Shown here piece after piece: positions 29,076 to 37,717 of a DNA stretch of 64,000 nucleotides (position 1 is its first letter; every line of letters starts with the position of its first letter). The stretch is from positions 1-64,000 of the forward strand of contig NZ_VJZT01000003.1 of the NCBI RefSeq assembly GCF_007097245.1, written 5' to 3'. The notes under the pieces are model-generated. The model was not told the origin of the DNA. It worked only from the letters and a program-made list of their open reading frames with translations, and ran no database searches. The position numbers and the translations under genes were made by a program. Source of the DNA: Flavobacterium restrictum (lineage in GTDB: Bacteria; Bacteroidota; Bacteroidia; Flavobacteriales; Flavobacteriaceae).

Positions 29076-29627
29076 GTTTCTAGCTTGTCGCTAGAAAGAT
29101 ATAAATCACTCGAACTGACGGGTTCTCGATACAATTTATACCTTTCTAGCTTGGCGCTAGAAACCTATAAATCACTCGAAATGACGGGTTCTCGATACGA
29201 TTATTAAGATAAAGGCTCGTGCCTTTATCTTAATAATCACTCGAACTGACGCATTTTCATTACGAGGTTTTGTTGTTAGCAAACGTCAGTTCGAGTGGTT
29301 TTCTGTTCTAAAGCGTCCAGTTTTTGAGGAGAAAATTGTACCGAGAACACGGGTGGGTTCTCGATACAATTTATACCTTTCTAGCTTGGCGCTAGAAACC
29401 TATAAATTACTCGAACTGACGCATTTTCGTAACTAGGTTTGGTTGTTAGCAAACGTCGCTTCGAGTGTTGATAAAAGAGTCTTTATTATTAACTAACGTC
29501 AGTTTGAGTGATTTTCTATTCTATAGCGATAGCGTTAGAATAGAAAATTGTATCGAGAACACCTACGTCAGTTCGAGTGATTTTATTTTTAAAGCGTCTG
29601 CTTTAAAAATAAAATTGTATCGAGAAC
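29056..29627. repeat. Array B of palindromic units upstream of the GIY-YIG gene
   Basis: Forward units lie at 29056-29120, 29122-29186, 29188-29251 and 29357-29421. Reverse units lie at 29284-29348, 29497-29560 and 29566-29627, and a truncated reverse unit at about 29453-29480. The ends are GTTCTCGATAC and CACTCGAACTGACG. Arms differ between units but remain complementary: TTATTAAGATAAAGGC with TCGT loop and GCCTTTATCTTAATAA at 29188; TTTTATTTTTAAAGC with GTCT and GCTTTAAAAATAAAA at 29566. The unit at 29284 has a decayed right arm. The array fills the space between the Wzy-like gene and the nuclease gene and holds no other ORF. Confidence 0.9.
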
Positions 29628-29637
29628 CAATTTGCTT

Positions 29638-29928
29638 ATGAAACAATCCTTTGTTTATATTTTAGAGTGTTCCGATGGTAGCTTTTATAAGGGTGTTACT
29701 AGTAATTTAGAGGGCAGAATGATACAGCATCATACAGGCTTTTATCCTACTTGTTACACCGTCAACCGTAGGCCTTTGCAGTTAGTTTTTTATTGTGAAT
29801 TTACTGACATTACTATTGCTATCGCCAAAGAAAAACAAATAAAAAAATGGTTAAGAGCCAAAAAAAGAGCTTTAATCAATGGAGATTTTGAAAGCTTGAT
29901 TAATTTGGCGAAAAAGCACTTCAACTAG
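29638..29928 (+). CDS. GIY-YIG nuclease superfamily protein inside palindrome array
   Basis: I choose ATG 29638 (96 residues) over the TTG six bases upstream. The protein is a lone GIY-YIG catalytic domain: FVYILECSDGSFYKGV has the paired VYIL and YKG elements, Arg lies in LEGRMIQHH, and the metal-binding Glu lies in AKEKQIKKW. Small stand-alone members (UPF0213/YhbQ-like) cut or bind branched DNA. The gene is bounded on both sides by palindromic units in inverted orientation: ATCGAGAAC ends 11 bp before the ATG, and the G of its TAG stop is the first base of GTTCTCGATAC. This arrangement suggests a link between the nuclease and the repeats. That role is inference. Confidence 0.85.
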   Translation: MKQSFVYILECSDGSFYKGVTSNLEGRMIQHHTGFYPTCYTVNRRPLQLVFYCEFTDITIAIAKEKQIKKWLRAKKRALINGDFESLINLAKKHFN

Positions 29929-30324
29929 TTCTCGATACAATTTATACCTTTCTAGCTTGTCGCTAGAAACCTATAAATCACTCGAATTGACGCATTTTCA
30001 TTACGAGGTTTTGTTGTTAGCAAACGTCAGTTCGAGTGGTTTTCTGTTCTAAAGCGTCCAGTTTTTGAGGAGAAAATTGTACCGAGAACACGGGTGGGTT
30101 CTCGATACAATTTATACCTTTCTAGCTTGGCGCTAGAAACCTATAAATCACTCGAAATGACGGGTTCTCGATACGATTATTAAGATAAAGGCTCGTGCCT
30201 TTATCTTAATAATCACTCGAACTGACGCATTTTCATTACGAGGTTTTGTTGTTAGCATACTTCGGTTCGAGTGGTTTTCTGTTCTAAAGCTTCCAGCTTT
30301 AGAACAGAAAATTGTATCGAGAAC
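29928..30324. repeat. Array C of palindromic units downstream of the GIY-YIG gene
   Basis: Forward units lie at 29928-29992, 30098-30162 and 30164-30227. Reverse units lie at 30025-30089 and 30260-30324. The block 29990-30148 is nearly identical to 29249-29407 in array B, and 30098-30256 matches 29122-29280, so several units and linkers have been copied together. The last unit has near-perfect arms TTTTCTGTTCTAAAGC and GCTTTAGAACAGAAAA. The remaining 123 bp before the next gene show no other feature apart from an AT-rich leader. Confidence 0.9.
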
Positions 30325-30447
30325 CATTAAAAATGCAATTTAAACCCTTATTTTTTTAGAACTTCCCAAAAAGTCACTGAATTTTAGAAAGTTGGATTTT
30401 TATTCTTTGCAAAATGACTAAATTGCGCTCGATTTACTTTATAAAAC

Positions 30448-31842
30448 ATGGCTATCAAATACAAAATGCATTTTGAAATTTCGGAAAGGAAAGTGATTTT
30501 ACGCCTTTTCGATGTGCTATTTGTTTTAACGGCACTTTACATCGTTGGCTATTTCTTTGAATTTGATTATTTTACCATTTCGGTGAACAATTTTAACTGG
30601 ACGATAATTCTGGCGGTTTACCTTAATCTGTTTGGGTCTATTTTTGAAATGTACAATTTACAAGTGGCAAGTAATCAATTCTTGGTGCTGCGAAGTACTA
30701 TTCTTACTGCTTCTTTAACAGTGTTGGTTTATTTGTTAACGCCTTATTTTTCGCCCACATTGCCCAATAATAGAATTCAAATGCTGGTGTTTTATCTAGC
30801 GGTTTTTTTGGCATTGTTTGCTTGGCGAATGTTCTATGTATTGTTTTTGGCTTCCAATCGATTTGTGCAAAATGCCCTTTTAATTTGTGACAAAGAACAA
30901 GTAGAAGAGCTTATCTTGGGATTAGAAAATATAGATCCCCATTATAAAATTGTAGCCTATGTCAATTCCGATGAAGCTGCCGGTAATGATTTTGAATATC
31001 ATTATGTAAAAAACATTCCAATAAACGATATGGTGCGCTACGTTACCGAGAATCATATTTCTGAAATCGTAATTGCCTCTCAAAAACCCGAAGGAATTAC
31101 CGTAGATTTATACCACCATTTGCTGTATTTATTAGAATCGGGAAATATTATTCGCGAATACACCCAAGTCTACGAAAACAAAACGCAACGCATTCCTGTA
31201 CAGTATATAGCTAGAGATTTTTATCGGTTTTTCCCATTTAGCAGAAGCAACAACAACCATTTGTATTTGATAGTGGTACGTGCCTTTGAGATTGCTTTTT
31301 CTTTGACAGGATTAGCAATTGGGGTAGTGTTATTGCCTTTGATTTTGATAGGTAATGCGATTGGTAATAGAGGAAAATTATTTTATACGCAAGAACGAGT
31401 GGGTAAGGATGCCAAAGTCTTCTCTATTCTAAAACTGCGCACCATGATCAAAAACGCCGAGTCAAATGGTGCCGTTTTTACTACAACGAATGATGTGAGA
31501 ATTACACCCTTTGGTACTTTTTTACGCAAAACCCGATTGGATGAAATTCCGCAATTTGTCAATATTTTAAAAGGCGAAATGGCTGTTGTTGGGCCACGTC
31601 CAGAGCGTCCTGTTTTTGTAGATGAAATTGCTGCTATGATGCCTTTTTATGAAACGCGTCATGTTGTAAAACCAGGTTTAACAGGTTGGGCGCAAGTCAA
31701 TTATTCCTATGGTGAGACTATTGAAGACAGTTTGATCAAACTGCAATACGACCTGTATTACATCAAGCACCGCAGCATTTATTTGGATTTGAATATTGCT
31801 TTCAAAACCATTACTACCGTTTTATTTTATAGAGGACAATAA
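30448..31842 (+). CDS. Polyprenyl glycosylphosphotransferase (initiating enzyme, WcaJ/WbaP type)
   Basis: This 464-residue protein begins with four to five membrane segments (residues 15-135) and a Rossmann-like middle domain. The C-terminal bacterial sugar-transferase domain has FYTQERVGKDAKVFSILKLR near 311, the TRLDEIPQFVNILKGEMAVVG stretch near 367, and PRPERPVF. It moves a hexose-1-phosphate to undecaprenyl phosphate and thereby starts each repeat unit at the inner membrane. It is the last gene of the polysaccharide region. The 47-bp gap to the convergent next gene holds no strong terminator. Confidence 0.92.
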   Translation: MAIKYKMHFEISERKVILRLFDVLFVLTALYIVGYFFEFDYFTISVNNFNWTIILAVYLNLFGSIFEMYNLQVASNQFLVLRSTILTASLTVLVYLLTPYFSPTLPNNRIQMLVFYLAVFLALFAWRMFYVLFLASNRFVQNALLICDKEQVEELILGLENIDPHYKIVAYVNSDEAAGNDFEYHYVKNIPINDMVRYVTENHISEIVIASQKPEGITVDLYHHLLYLLESGNIIREYTQVYENKTQRIPVQYIARDFYRFFPFSRSNNNHLYLIVVRAFEIAFSLTGLAIGVVLLPLILIGNAIGNRGKLFYTQERVGKDAKVFSILKLRTMIKNAESNGAVFTTTNDVRITPFGTFLRKTRLDEIPQFVNILKGEMAVVGPRPERPVFVDEIAAMMPFYETRHVVKPGLTGWAQVNYSYGETIEDSLIKLQYDLYYIKHRSIYLDLNIAFKTITTVLFYRGQ

Positions 31843-31889
31843 GTTGTATTGGTTTCTCTTTCATACTATTGTCTTTTTTTCCATTTGGG

Positions 31890-33017
31890 TTACTCCTTTT
31901 TTCGGTTTTGTTGTAGCAATCGAAAGAGCAATAGGCTGCTGTTAAGTACTAATGGAATCACAATAAACAAATGGGCTTTATTGACTAGAATAAGTACATA
32001 AATGCCTAGCGATAATAGGTTGAACACCGCCAAGTTGGTTACCCATTTGGTGTTTTTGCTACATGTAAAATAAAGCAATGCCAGCAAAGTGGGGTTAAAC
32101 AAGAGGATGTTGTAATTGTATTCGAGTTCCAAATGATTGGAATATACCCCCATAAACAGAAAAAAGAGGCCTAACAGTCCCATCAAAATCAGGTAGATGA
32201 CATCGATTTTTTTATTTCGTACTCCGGCAATCAGCAACAAAATGAGGCAATAACTAAAGGCATTATTCCACCACGAAAAAGGAATTTCTTTGGGGTAGGA
32301 CAAAATAGTTTGAACGGGTTTGCTTATTTTTTGGTTGGCATAACGGGTGGTTTTTAGGTTTTCTAACAATTCAAACGGTAAGAAAAGGGTTGTGGCTTGC
32401 GCATCTACTTTTTTGCCAAAAATGATACTGGTTCCTAGTTGTTCATAAAAATGATGGTCAAAATAAGGATACAATATCGCTCTGTAAGTTGAAGTGGTGG
32501 TCGCTTTTTTGGTAATCATACTGCCTCCTAGAGTGGTGTTCAGGAGATCAATAACCATCGAAGTACAATTTTTATCAATAAATTTATAGGTATAATACCG
32601 TTCGTCTGATTGTAAAGTGGCATTGAGTTTGTCAAAAAGCTTTTGTTTCATAGCAACGGATATGTTGAGTTCTTGCTCGTAAACACTGCGTTTTTCGTAT
32701 TGGTATTCCTTGATAAAATCCGAAAACGGATAGGCTACCATAAAATACTGTAAATCGCCTTTGGCAAATTTGGCCACAAAATTGGGCGTGCTAAAATCGA
32801 AAGCACCATAGTTATATGCTACATCAATAGCGTTGTAGGGATCACTAATGTGAATGGCGGTATGCCCAAATAGCGAGTAGGATTCGTTTCCTGTGCCACA
32901 AGTGACGACGCTAATTTTGGCATCCTTGGACAGCAATAGGTTTTGACTAAAGCTAGTCATACCAATCAAAAGGAACGTTATTATAAATGGGGTGTGTAGG
33001 TGTAGAATTCGTTTCAT
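31890..33017 (-). CDS. Lnb N-terminal (DUF4105) domain membrane protein
   Basis: This 375-residue protein has an N-terminal signal peptide (about 1-24). The periplasmic DUF4105/Lnb-type domain carries VTCGTGNESYSLFGHTAIHI near 37-56, with the His and Gly pattern typical of the family, and the Cys of DKNCTSMVIDLL near 150 as a likely active-site residue. Four to five C-terminal hydrophobic segments (about 245-365) anchor it. In Lnb the related domain takes part in lipoprotein N-acylation; whether this protein does so is unknown. It is transcribed with the PorV/PorQ-like gene 55 bp upstream. Confidence 0.8.
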   Translation of the reverse strand: MKRILHLHTPFIITFLLIGMTSFSQNLLLSKDAKISVVTCGTGNESYSLFGHTAIHISDPYNAIDVAYNYGAFDFSTPNFVAKFAKGDLQYFMVAYPFSDFIKEYQYEKRSVYEQELNISVAMKQKLFDKLNATLQSDERYYTYKFIDKNCTSMVIDLLNTTLGGSMITKKATTTSTYRAILYPYFDHHFYEQLGTSIIFGKKVDAQATTLFLPFELLENLKTTRYANQKISKPVQTILSYPKEIPFSWWNNAFSYCLILLLIAGVRNKKIDVIYLILMGLLGLFFLFMGVYSNHLELEYNYNILLFNPTLLALLYFTCSKNTKWVTNLAVFNLLSLGIYVLILVNKAHLFIVIPLVLNSSLLLFRLLQQNRKKE

Positions 33018-33072
33018 ACGTGTTTTTTATACTATAATAACAATCTAAACGCAGTCAAAAGTCATTAGCGTT

Positions 33073-34143
33073 TTAATTTCTAAACATCCCTAAATCGACT
33101 TTAACCGAAAAAATATTGGAATACAGCGACGCACTTTGGTTGCCCAAATCGGTTAGTGCATAGTCAATTTGAATGCCTTTGTACTTGAATCCCAAACCAA
33201 TATTAGGTTGAAATCCTACTTTTTGGGTGCTGTCTAATTGTTCCACTTTTTGAAAATTTCCCACACCAGCTCTCAAAAAAACGAGGTCAGTATAGCCAAA
33301 TTCAAGTCCCAAAGCAGGATCAATACTAACAGCTTTACTGGAAATAATGTCATTGGTTCGTGTGAAACGCATGTTCATATTGGCTGCTGCCAAAAGACTG
33401 TAATCGTAGTGGAATAGGAATTTCTTGGAGAGTCCTAGTTGTGCTTTTGGAGCGGTAATTTCGGTGCTTTCGGGTAAGTCTTGGTTTTGACCTGGAATGG
33501 CATTGGCAATTTTTTTATAGGCTACTTCGTCGATATTCCAAATGTTATAGGTAGTGGTGATATCCCGAACCATTAATCCAAATTGCCAGTTGTCTCTTTC
33601 GAATTGCAGAGCAACGTCAAAACCAAATCCCCAAGAATTGGCAAAATCGCCAATGGTACGCCGAATCACTTTGGCATTGACCCCGTATTGAAAGCCTGGT
33701 ACAGGTAATTTTCGAGCGTATGAAAACGTAAAACCATAATCGGCAGTAGAGAACAGGCTGATTCTATTGTAGTCAATGTTGCCCTGACTGTCAATTAAAT
33801 CGGTGGTATTCAAGATATCGTCTACCCCAAAACGGATTAACGAAATCCCCCAAGCGCTCCGGTCGTCTATGGGTTTGGCGTAAGCAATGTAATCATATTG
33901 CGCAATATTGGCAAAATAATTAGCGTGCATAACAGCTACTTGATGGTCTTCGAGATGGGTTAAACCCGCTGGATTCCAATAGCCCGCATTGACATCAGTA
34001 GTCGAGGCAACTACGGCATTGGCCATGCCCAGTGCTGCTGCATCGACGCCAATATTCATAAACTCATTCGAGTATTTACGAACGGTTTGACCAAAATGGC
34101 TTTGGCTGACCAAAAGCAATAGGAGTGCTAGAATTTTTTTCAA
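33073..34143 (-). CDS. PorV/PorQ family outer-membrane beta-barrel protein
   Basis: This 356-residue protein has a signal peptide ending near FGQ. The family opening follows: GVDAAALGMANAVVAST and a WNPAGL motif near 57, as in the FadL-like barrels PorV and PorQ of the type IX secretion system. The rest is rich in alternating aromatic and polar residues, typical of beta-strands, with a C-terminal aromatic strand (IFSVKVDLGMFRN). It may act in type IX secretion or be a related uncharacterised porin. The true core T9SS genes are not in this window. It is divergent from pssA. Confidence 0.8.
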   Translation of the reverse strand: MKKILALLLLLVSQSHFGQTVRKYSNEFMNIGVDAAALGMANAVVASTTDVNAGYWNPAGLTHLEDHQVAVMHANYFANIAQYDYIAYAKPIDDRSAWGISLIRFGVDDILNTTDLIDSQGNIDYNRISLFSTADYGFTFSYARKLPVPGFQYGVNAKVIRRTIGDFANSWGFGFDVALQFERDNWQFGLMVRDITTTYNIWNIDEVAYKKIANAIPGQNQDLPESTEITAPKAQLGLSKKFLFHYDYSLLAAANMNMRFTRTNDIISSKAVSIDPALGLEFGYTDLVFLRAGVGNFQKVEQLDSTQKVGFQPNIGLGFKYKGIQIDYALTDLGNQSASLYSNIFSVKVDLGMFRN

Positions 34144-34378
34144 TACTACTTATTTTTACTGCAAAGACACAGTTTTTAATGATTTTTTTACTGCTATAAA
34201 CCTTTTTGATCCTTTCATAAAAGGATTTTGTTGGGCTTACCCAATGGAGGCTTTCTTTTTTTGTCAAAAATATAATTTTTTACGGAGCTTATTCGGTCAT
34301 TGTTAGTTAAATAATGCGAATCCCGAAATAGCCTGCAAAATCTCTATAGAAAACGCACTTCTCTTGAAGTTATTATAC

Positions 34379-34386
34379 TAAATTTG
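34379..34386 (+). promoter_or_regulatory. -7 box upstream of pssA
   Basis: TAAATTTG matches TAnnTTTG and lies 22 bp before the pssA start. A TTG is found only 12 bp upstream of the box, so no properly spaced -33 element is visible. A 7-bp hairpin (ATCCTTT, loop CATA, AAAGGAT) at 34209-34226 lies in the same divergent gap. Confidence 0.35.
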
Positions 34387-34408
34387 TCTCTTATTAATTG
34401 ACTTAAAA

Positions 34409-35134
34409 ATGACTATAAAAAAACACATCCCAAATGGGATTACCCTGTTGAATCTTTTGTGTGGTTGTATTGCGTTGACTTTTGTGGTAAAAGAACAATT
34501 TGAAATCGCTTTTTATTTGGTTTGTCTGGGTATTTTTTTAGATTTTTTTGATGGTTTTTTTGCCAGATTATTCAAAGTTTCTAGTCCTTTGGGACTTCAA
34601 TTGGACTCCTTGGCGGATATGGTCACCAGTGGTATAGTCCCTGGTTTGGTGATGTATTATATGATGTTGAGTTCTTTTGGCACTACAAATACTGCGGGCT
34701 TTGGTCAAGCGCATCTCTTGTCATTATTAGGTTTTGTAATCACTTTGGGATCGTGTTATCGTCTAGCTAATTTTAATATAGACACACGTCAAACCGATTC
34801 TTTTATAGGTTTACCCACACCAGCTAACGCTCTTTTTGTTTTAAGTTTGCCGTTAGTCTTGCATTATTCGGATTCGATTATTGTTCTTGAAATCTTGACC
34901 AATTATTGGGTTTTGTTGTTGATTGCGGTGGCAAGTGCGGTTGTTTTGAATGCCGAAATTCCGTTATTTTCTTTAAAAATAAAAAAATTGAGTTGGAAAG
35001 ATAATACCTTTCAAATTGGTTTTCTATCCTTTTCGGTGTTGCTATTGGTTTTCTTTCAGTTTTTAGGAATTCCGCTAGTAATTATAACCTATGTGCTCTT
35101 GTCGTTACTGCACAACCGCTACTTTAAAGCGTAG
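34409..35134 (+). CDS. pssA: CDP-diacylglycerol-serine O-phosphatidyltransferase
   Basis: This 241-residue integral membrane enzyme of the CDP-alcohol phosphatidyltransferase family should make phosphatidylserine, the precursor of phosphatidylethanolamine. The signature D-G-x2-A-R-x8-G-x3-D-x3-D is seen as DFFDGFFARLF followed by GLQLDSLAD near residues 47-71. About seven hydrophobic segments are present. The start IPNGITLLNLLCG is typical of PssA. It is followed 13 bp later by the GH25 gene. Serine as acceptor is inferred from subfamily resemblance. Confidence 0.88.
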   Translation: MTIKKHIPNGITLLNLLCGCIALTFVVKEQFEIAFYLVCLGIFLDFFDGFFARLFKVSSPLGLQLDSLADMVTSGIVPGLVMYYMMLSSFGTTNTAGFGQAHLLSLLGFVITLGSCYRLANFNIDTRQTDSFIGLPTPANALFVLSLPLVLHYSDSIIVLEILTNYWVLLLIAVASAVVLNAEIPLFSLKIKKLSWKDNTFQIGFLSFSVLLLVFFQFLGIPLVIITYVLLSLLHNRYFKA

Positions 35135-35147
35135 TTTCTTTTTTTTA

Positions 35148-36008
35148 ATGAAAAGAAAAGGCTCCAGACAATCCGTCACTTATTCTAGAAAGACAACCAA
35201 AAAGAAAACGGGTTCGGGCAGCTGGTTTCAGTATTTGGGGATTTTTGTAGTTGGGGTATTGTTGTTAGGAATTGGCTATCATTACCGTACAGGTTTTGCG
35301 TATTATTTGGGTTTTAAATCCCATAAAACAGAGGGAAGTACCGTATTCTCGGAAGTTCGAAATCTTAAAATTTTAGAATTGCACGAAGGTAAATCCATTG
35401 GTATTGATGTGTCCGAGTACCAAGGAACAATTCGCTGGTCGTATGTGGATACCATTGAAAAAAAATACCCACTGGATTTTGTTTTCATCCGTGCCACGGT
35501 GGGCAAAGACCGGCTGGATCATTGTTTCGAGAAAAATTGGAAAGGTGCCAAAGCCAATAAAATGATTCGGGGGGCATACCATTATTATCGTCCCAACGAA
35601 AATTCATTGGAACAAGCGACACTTTTTATCAAAACCGTTACCTTACAAAAGGGCGATTTACCTCCCGTTTTGGACATCGAAAAGCTTCCTAAAAACCAAT
35701 CGATGACCAATTTGAAACTCGGATTGAAACGATGGTTGAAAATTGTAGAATTGCATTATGGCGTAAAGCCAATACTCTACACCTCCGAAAAATATTACGA
35801 TGATTTCTTGAAAGCCGAGTTTGGGGAGTATCTTTTTTGGATTGCGAATTACAATTTTTACCGAGAAACCATTCAAGACGATTGGTTGTTTTGGCAGTTT
35901 ACCGAGAAAGCCAAAATACCCGGAATACAAGGCAATGTAGACGTCACGATTTACAACGGCGATCTGGCACAATTGCAGTTTATTACTGTCGAGGATTATA
36001 CTAATTAG
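35148..36008 (+). CDS. GH25 family muramidase (lysozyme-like), membrane-anchored
   Basis: I start at ATG 35148, just after pssA; a longer frame from 35091 would run through the pssA end. The 286-residue protein has a basic N-terminus, one membrane segment (about residues 28-48) and a GH25 barrel. Key elements are SIGIDVSEYQG near 103, FIRATVG near 127, VLDIEKL near 180 (the DxE catalytic pair) and the final VDVTIYNGD. It should cut the beta-1,4 bond of peptidoglycan glycan chains on the periplasmic side. Its association with pssA is probably shared transcription only. Confidence 0.87.
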   Translation: MKRKGSRQSVTYSRKTTKKKTGSGSWFQYLGIFVVGVLLLGIGYHYRTGFAYYLGFKSHKTEGSTVFSEVRNLKILELHEGKSIGIDVSEYQGTIRWSYVDTIEKKYPLDFVFIRATVGKDRLDHCFEKNWKGAKANKMIRGAYHYYRPNENSLEQATLFIKTVTLQKGDLPPVLDIEKLPKNQSMTNLKLGLKRWLKIVELHYGVKPILYTSEKYYDDFLKAEFGEYLFWIANYNFYRETIQDDWLFWQFTEKAKIPGIQGNVDVTIYNGDLAQLQFITVEDYTN

Positions 36009-36292
36009 TTTTTTGTATTGACAATCTGTGGTAAACTTATTTATAAGCGGTTGTTTTAGAGCCGTTTTGCAGTCAAATCCTAAACTTTTTAATCTGTGAA
36101 AATCTGTGAAATCTGTGGCAAAATAAGGGAGTAACGCTTCTGTCAAAGACTGAACGCTTACTTTGAATTCGGGGCTCTTTTTTTCTTTTTTCAAAAGCGT
36201 TAGCTTGGAGCCGTTTCGTAAAAACGCAATTAGTCAATTTTTTTTGGTAGTATTGCACTTTAGTACTTTTTTTTAAAATAACACTTTTTTTA

Positions 36293-37576
36293 ATGCAAGA
36301 CAACAGCAACACGAAACCTATTAATTCGGTTCAACACGTACTTTTTGGTAGTTTGATAGGCACCACAATCGAGTTTTTTGATTTTTATATTTATGCCAAT
36401 GCTGCGGTTTTGGTTTTTCCACAACTATTTTTTCCGGGTGCCGATGCTACTACCTCCATACTTCAATCGCTTGCTACTTTCTCGATAGCTTTTTTTGCGC
36501 GTCCTATTGGTTCGGCTGTTTTTGGTCATTTTGGGGACAAAGTGGGACGCAAAACCACCTTGGTAGTGGCGTTGTTGACTATGGGAATTTCAACAGTTGC
36601 CATTGGGTTATTGCCGACTTATGCGAGTATTGGGATGGTGGCACCGCTCTTATTGATGGTGTGTCGTTTTGGTCAAGGATTAGGACTTGGTGGCGAATGG
36701 GGAGGTGCTGTATTGCTGGCCATAGAGAACGCCCCTCCCGGAAAACGGGCTTGGTACGGCATGTTTCCGCAATTGGGTGCGCCTATTGGTTTGTTGCTTT
36801 CAGGAGGAACTTTCTTGCTGTTGAGTGATACGTTAACTAACGAACAGTTTTTTGATTTTGGCTGGAGAATTCCGTTTATTGCCAGTTCCCTCTTGGTAGG
36901 AGTTGGGTTTTATATCCGATTAAAAATCACCGAAACCCCTTCGTTTGTCAACGCAATCGAAACCAAAAAAGAGGTTAAAATCCCAATGCTCACCCTTTTA
37001 AAATCCTATAAACGAGAACTTGTTTTTGGTACATTGGCAGCGGTAGCCACCTTTGTAACGTTTTATTTAATGACTGTTTTTAATTTGAGTTGGGCAACGA
37101 CTAAATTGGGATTTGCACGACGTGATTTTTTAATCATCCAGCTTTTTGCCATTTTGTTTTTTGTGATTGGCATACCGCTTTCGGCACTTTTGGCAGATCG
37201 TTTTGGTCGCCGATGTGTGTTGCTGCTCATCACTGGTGCTATTGCCGTTTTTGGATTCACGTTTTCGTTCTTTATGGATTCAGGAAATACGACTTTGATA
37301 ACTGTTTTTAGTTGTTTAGGAATGGGGCTCATGGGACTCACTTATGGGCCATTAGGAACTTTTTTATCGGAGTTATTCCCTACCGAGGTGCGGTATTCAG
37401 GCGTTTCGGTAACGTTTAATATGGCAGGAATTATAGGTGCTGCTTTTGCTCCTATGATTGCCATTTGGTTGGCGAGTGATTATGGTATTGGGGCAGTTGG
37501 GTATTATTTGGCTGTTGCTGCTTTGATTAGTTTTGTTTCGCTTTTGGTAATTTCTAGAAAAACACATCAGTTTTAA
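36293..37576 (+). CDS. MFS transporter of the metabolite:H+ symporter (MHS) group
   Basis: This 427-residue protein has twelve predicted membrane segments. The MHS hallmarks are FGSLIGTTIEFFDFYIYA in the first helix and GHFGDKVGRKTTL (about 77-89) between helices 2 and 3; GLGLGGEWGGAVL near 128 is also typical. Members carry organic acids, betaines, shikimate or similar compounds with protons. The substrate cannot be deduced. The gene ends at a hairpin terminator. Upstream, 36009-36292 holds only short AATCTGTGAAA-type repeats. Confidence 0.88.
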   Translation: MQDNSNTKPINSVQHVLFGSLIGTTIEFFDFYIYANAAVLVFPQLFFPGADATTSILQSLATFSIAFFARPIGSAVFGHFGDKVGRKTTLVVALLTMGISTVAIGLLPTYASIGMVAPLLLMVCRFGQGLGLGGEWGGAVLLAIENAPPGKRAWYGMFPQLGAPIGLLLSGGTFLLLSDTLTNEQFFDFGWRIPFIASSLLVGVGFYIRLKITETPSFVNAIETKKEVKIPMLTLLKSYKRELVFGTLAAVATFVTFYLMTVFNLSWATTKLGFARRDFLIIQLFAILFFVIGIPLSALLADRFGRRCVLLLITGAIAVFGFTFSFFMDSGNTTLITVFSCLGMGLMGLTYGPLGTFLSELFPTEVRYSGVSVTFNMAGIIGAAFAPMIAIWLASDYGIGAVGYYLAVAALISFVSLLVISRKTHQF

Positions 37577-37594
37577 AAAACTTTTATGATGCAT

Positions 37595-37632
37595 AAAAAA
37601 AGGTCTTCTGAAAAATTTTGAAAGACTTTTTT
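37595..37632 (+). terminator. Intrinsic terminator after the MHS transporter
   Basis: GTCTT at 37603 pairs with AAGAC at 37622, extended by A-run and T-run pairing, with a six-T tail. It lies 19 bp after the transporter stop. Because of the flanking A and T runs it may also serve the convergent specificity gene. Confidence 0.6.
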
Positions 37633-37717
37633 GGTTTTAAAATATTGAGTTGTTATCTATATACTTCTGTGTGACTTCCTATGTTTGGTCTTCTTGTAGT
37701 TTGCTATACTTCTGGAT

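Noticed and set aside
29056-30324. CRISPR-like array of short repeats
   Set aside because: Units alternate in orientation, are hairpins with variable arms, and have no unique spacers of equal length; no cas gene is nearby.
34209-34229. Hairpin followed by TTTT as a terminator
   Set aside because: It lies between divergent genes, with no gene reading into it from the left; it may be a leader hairpin at most.
35658-36194. 178-residue minus-strand reading frame
   Set aside because: It runs antisense to the GH25 catalytic domain and into a low-complexity gap; no family pattern.
36009-36292. Repeats of AATCTGTGAAA type as an operator
   Set aside because: The copies are few, unequally spaced and of low complexity; nothing ties them to a regulator.
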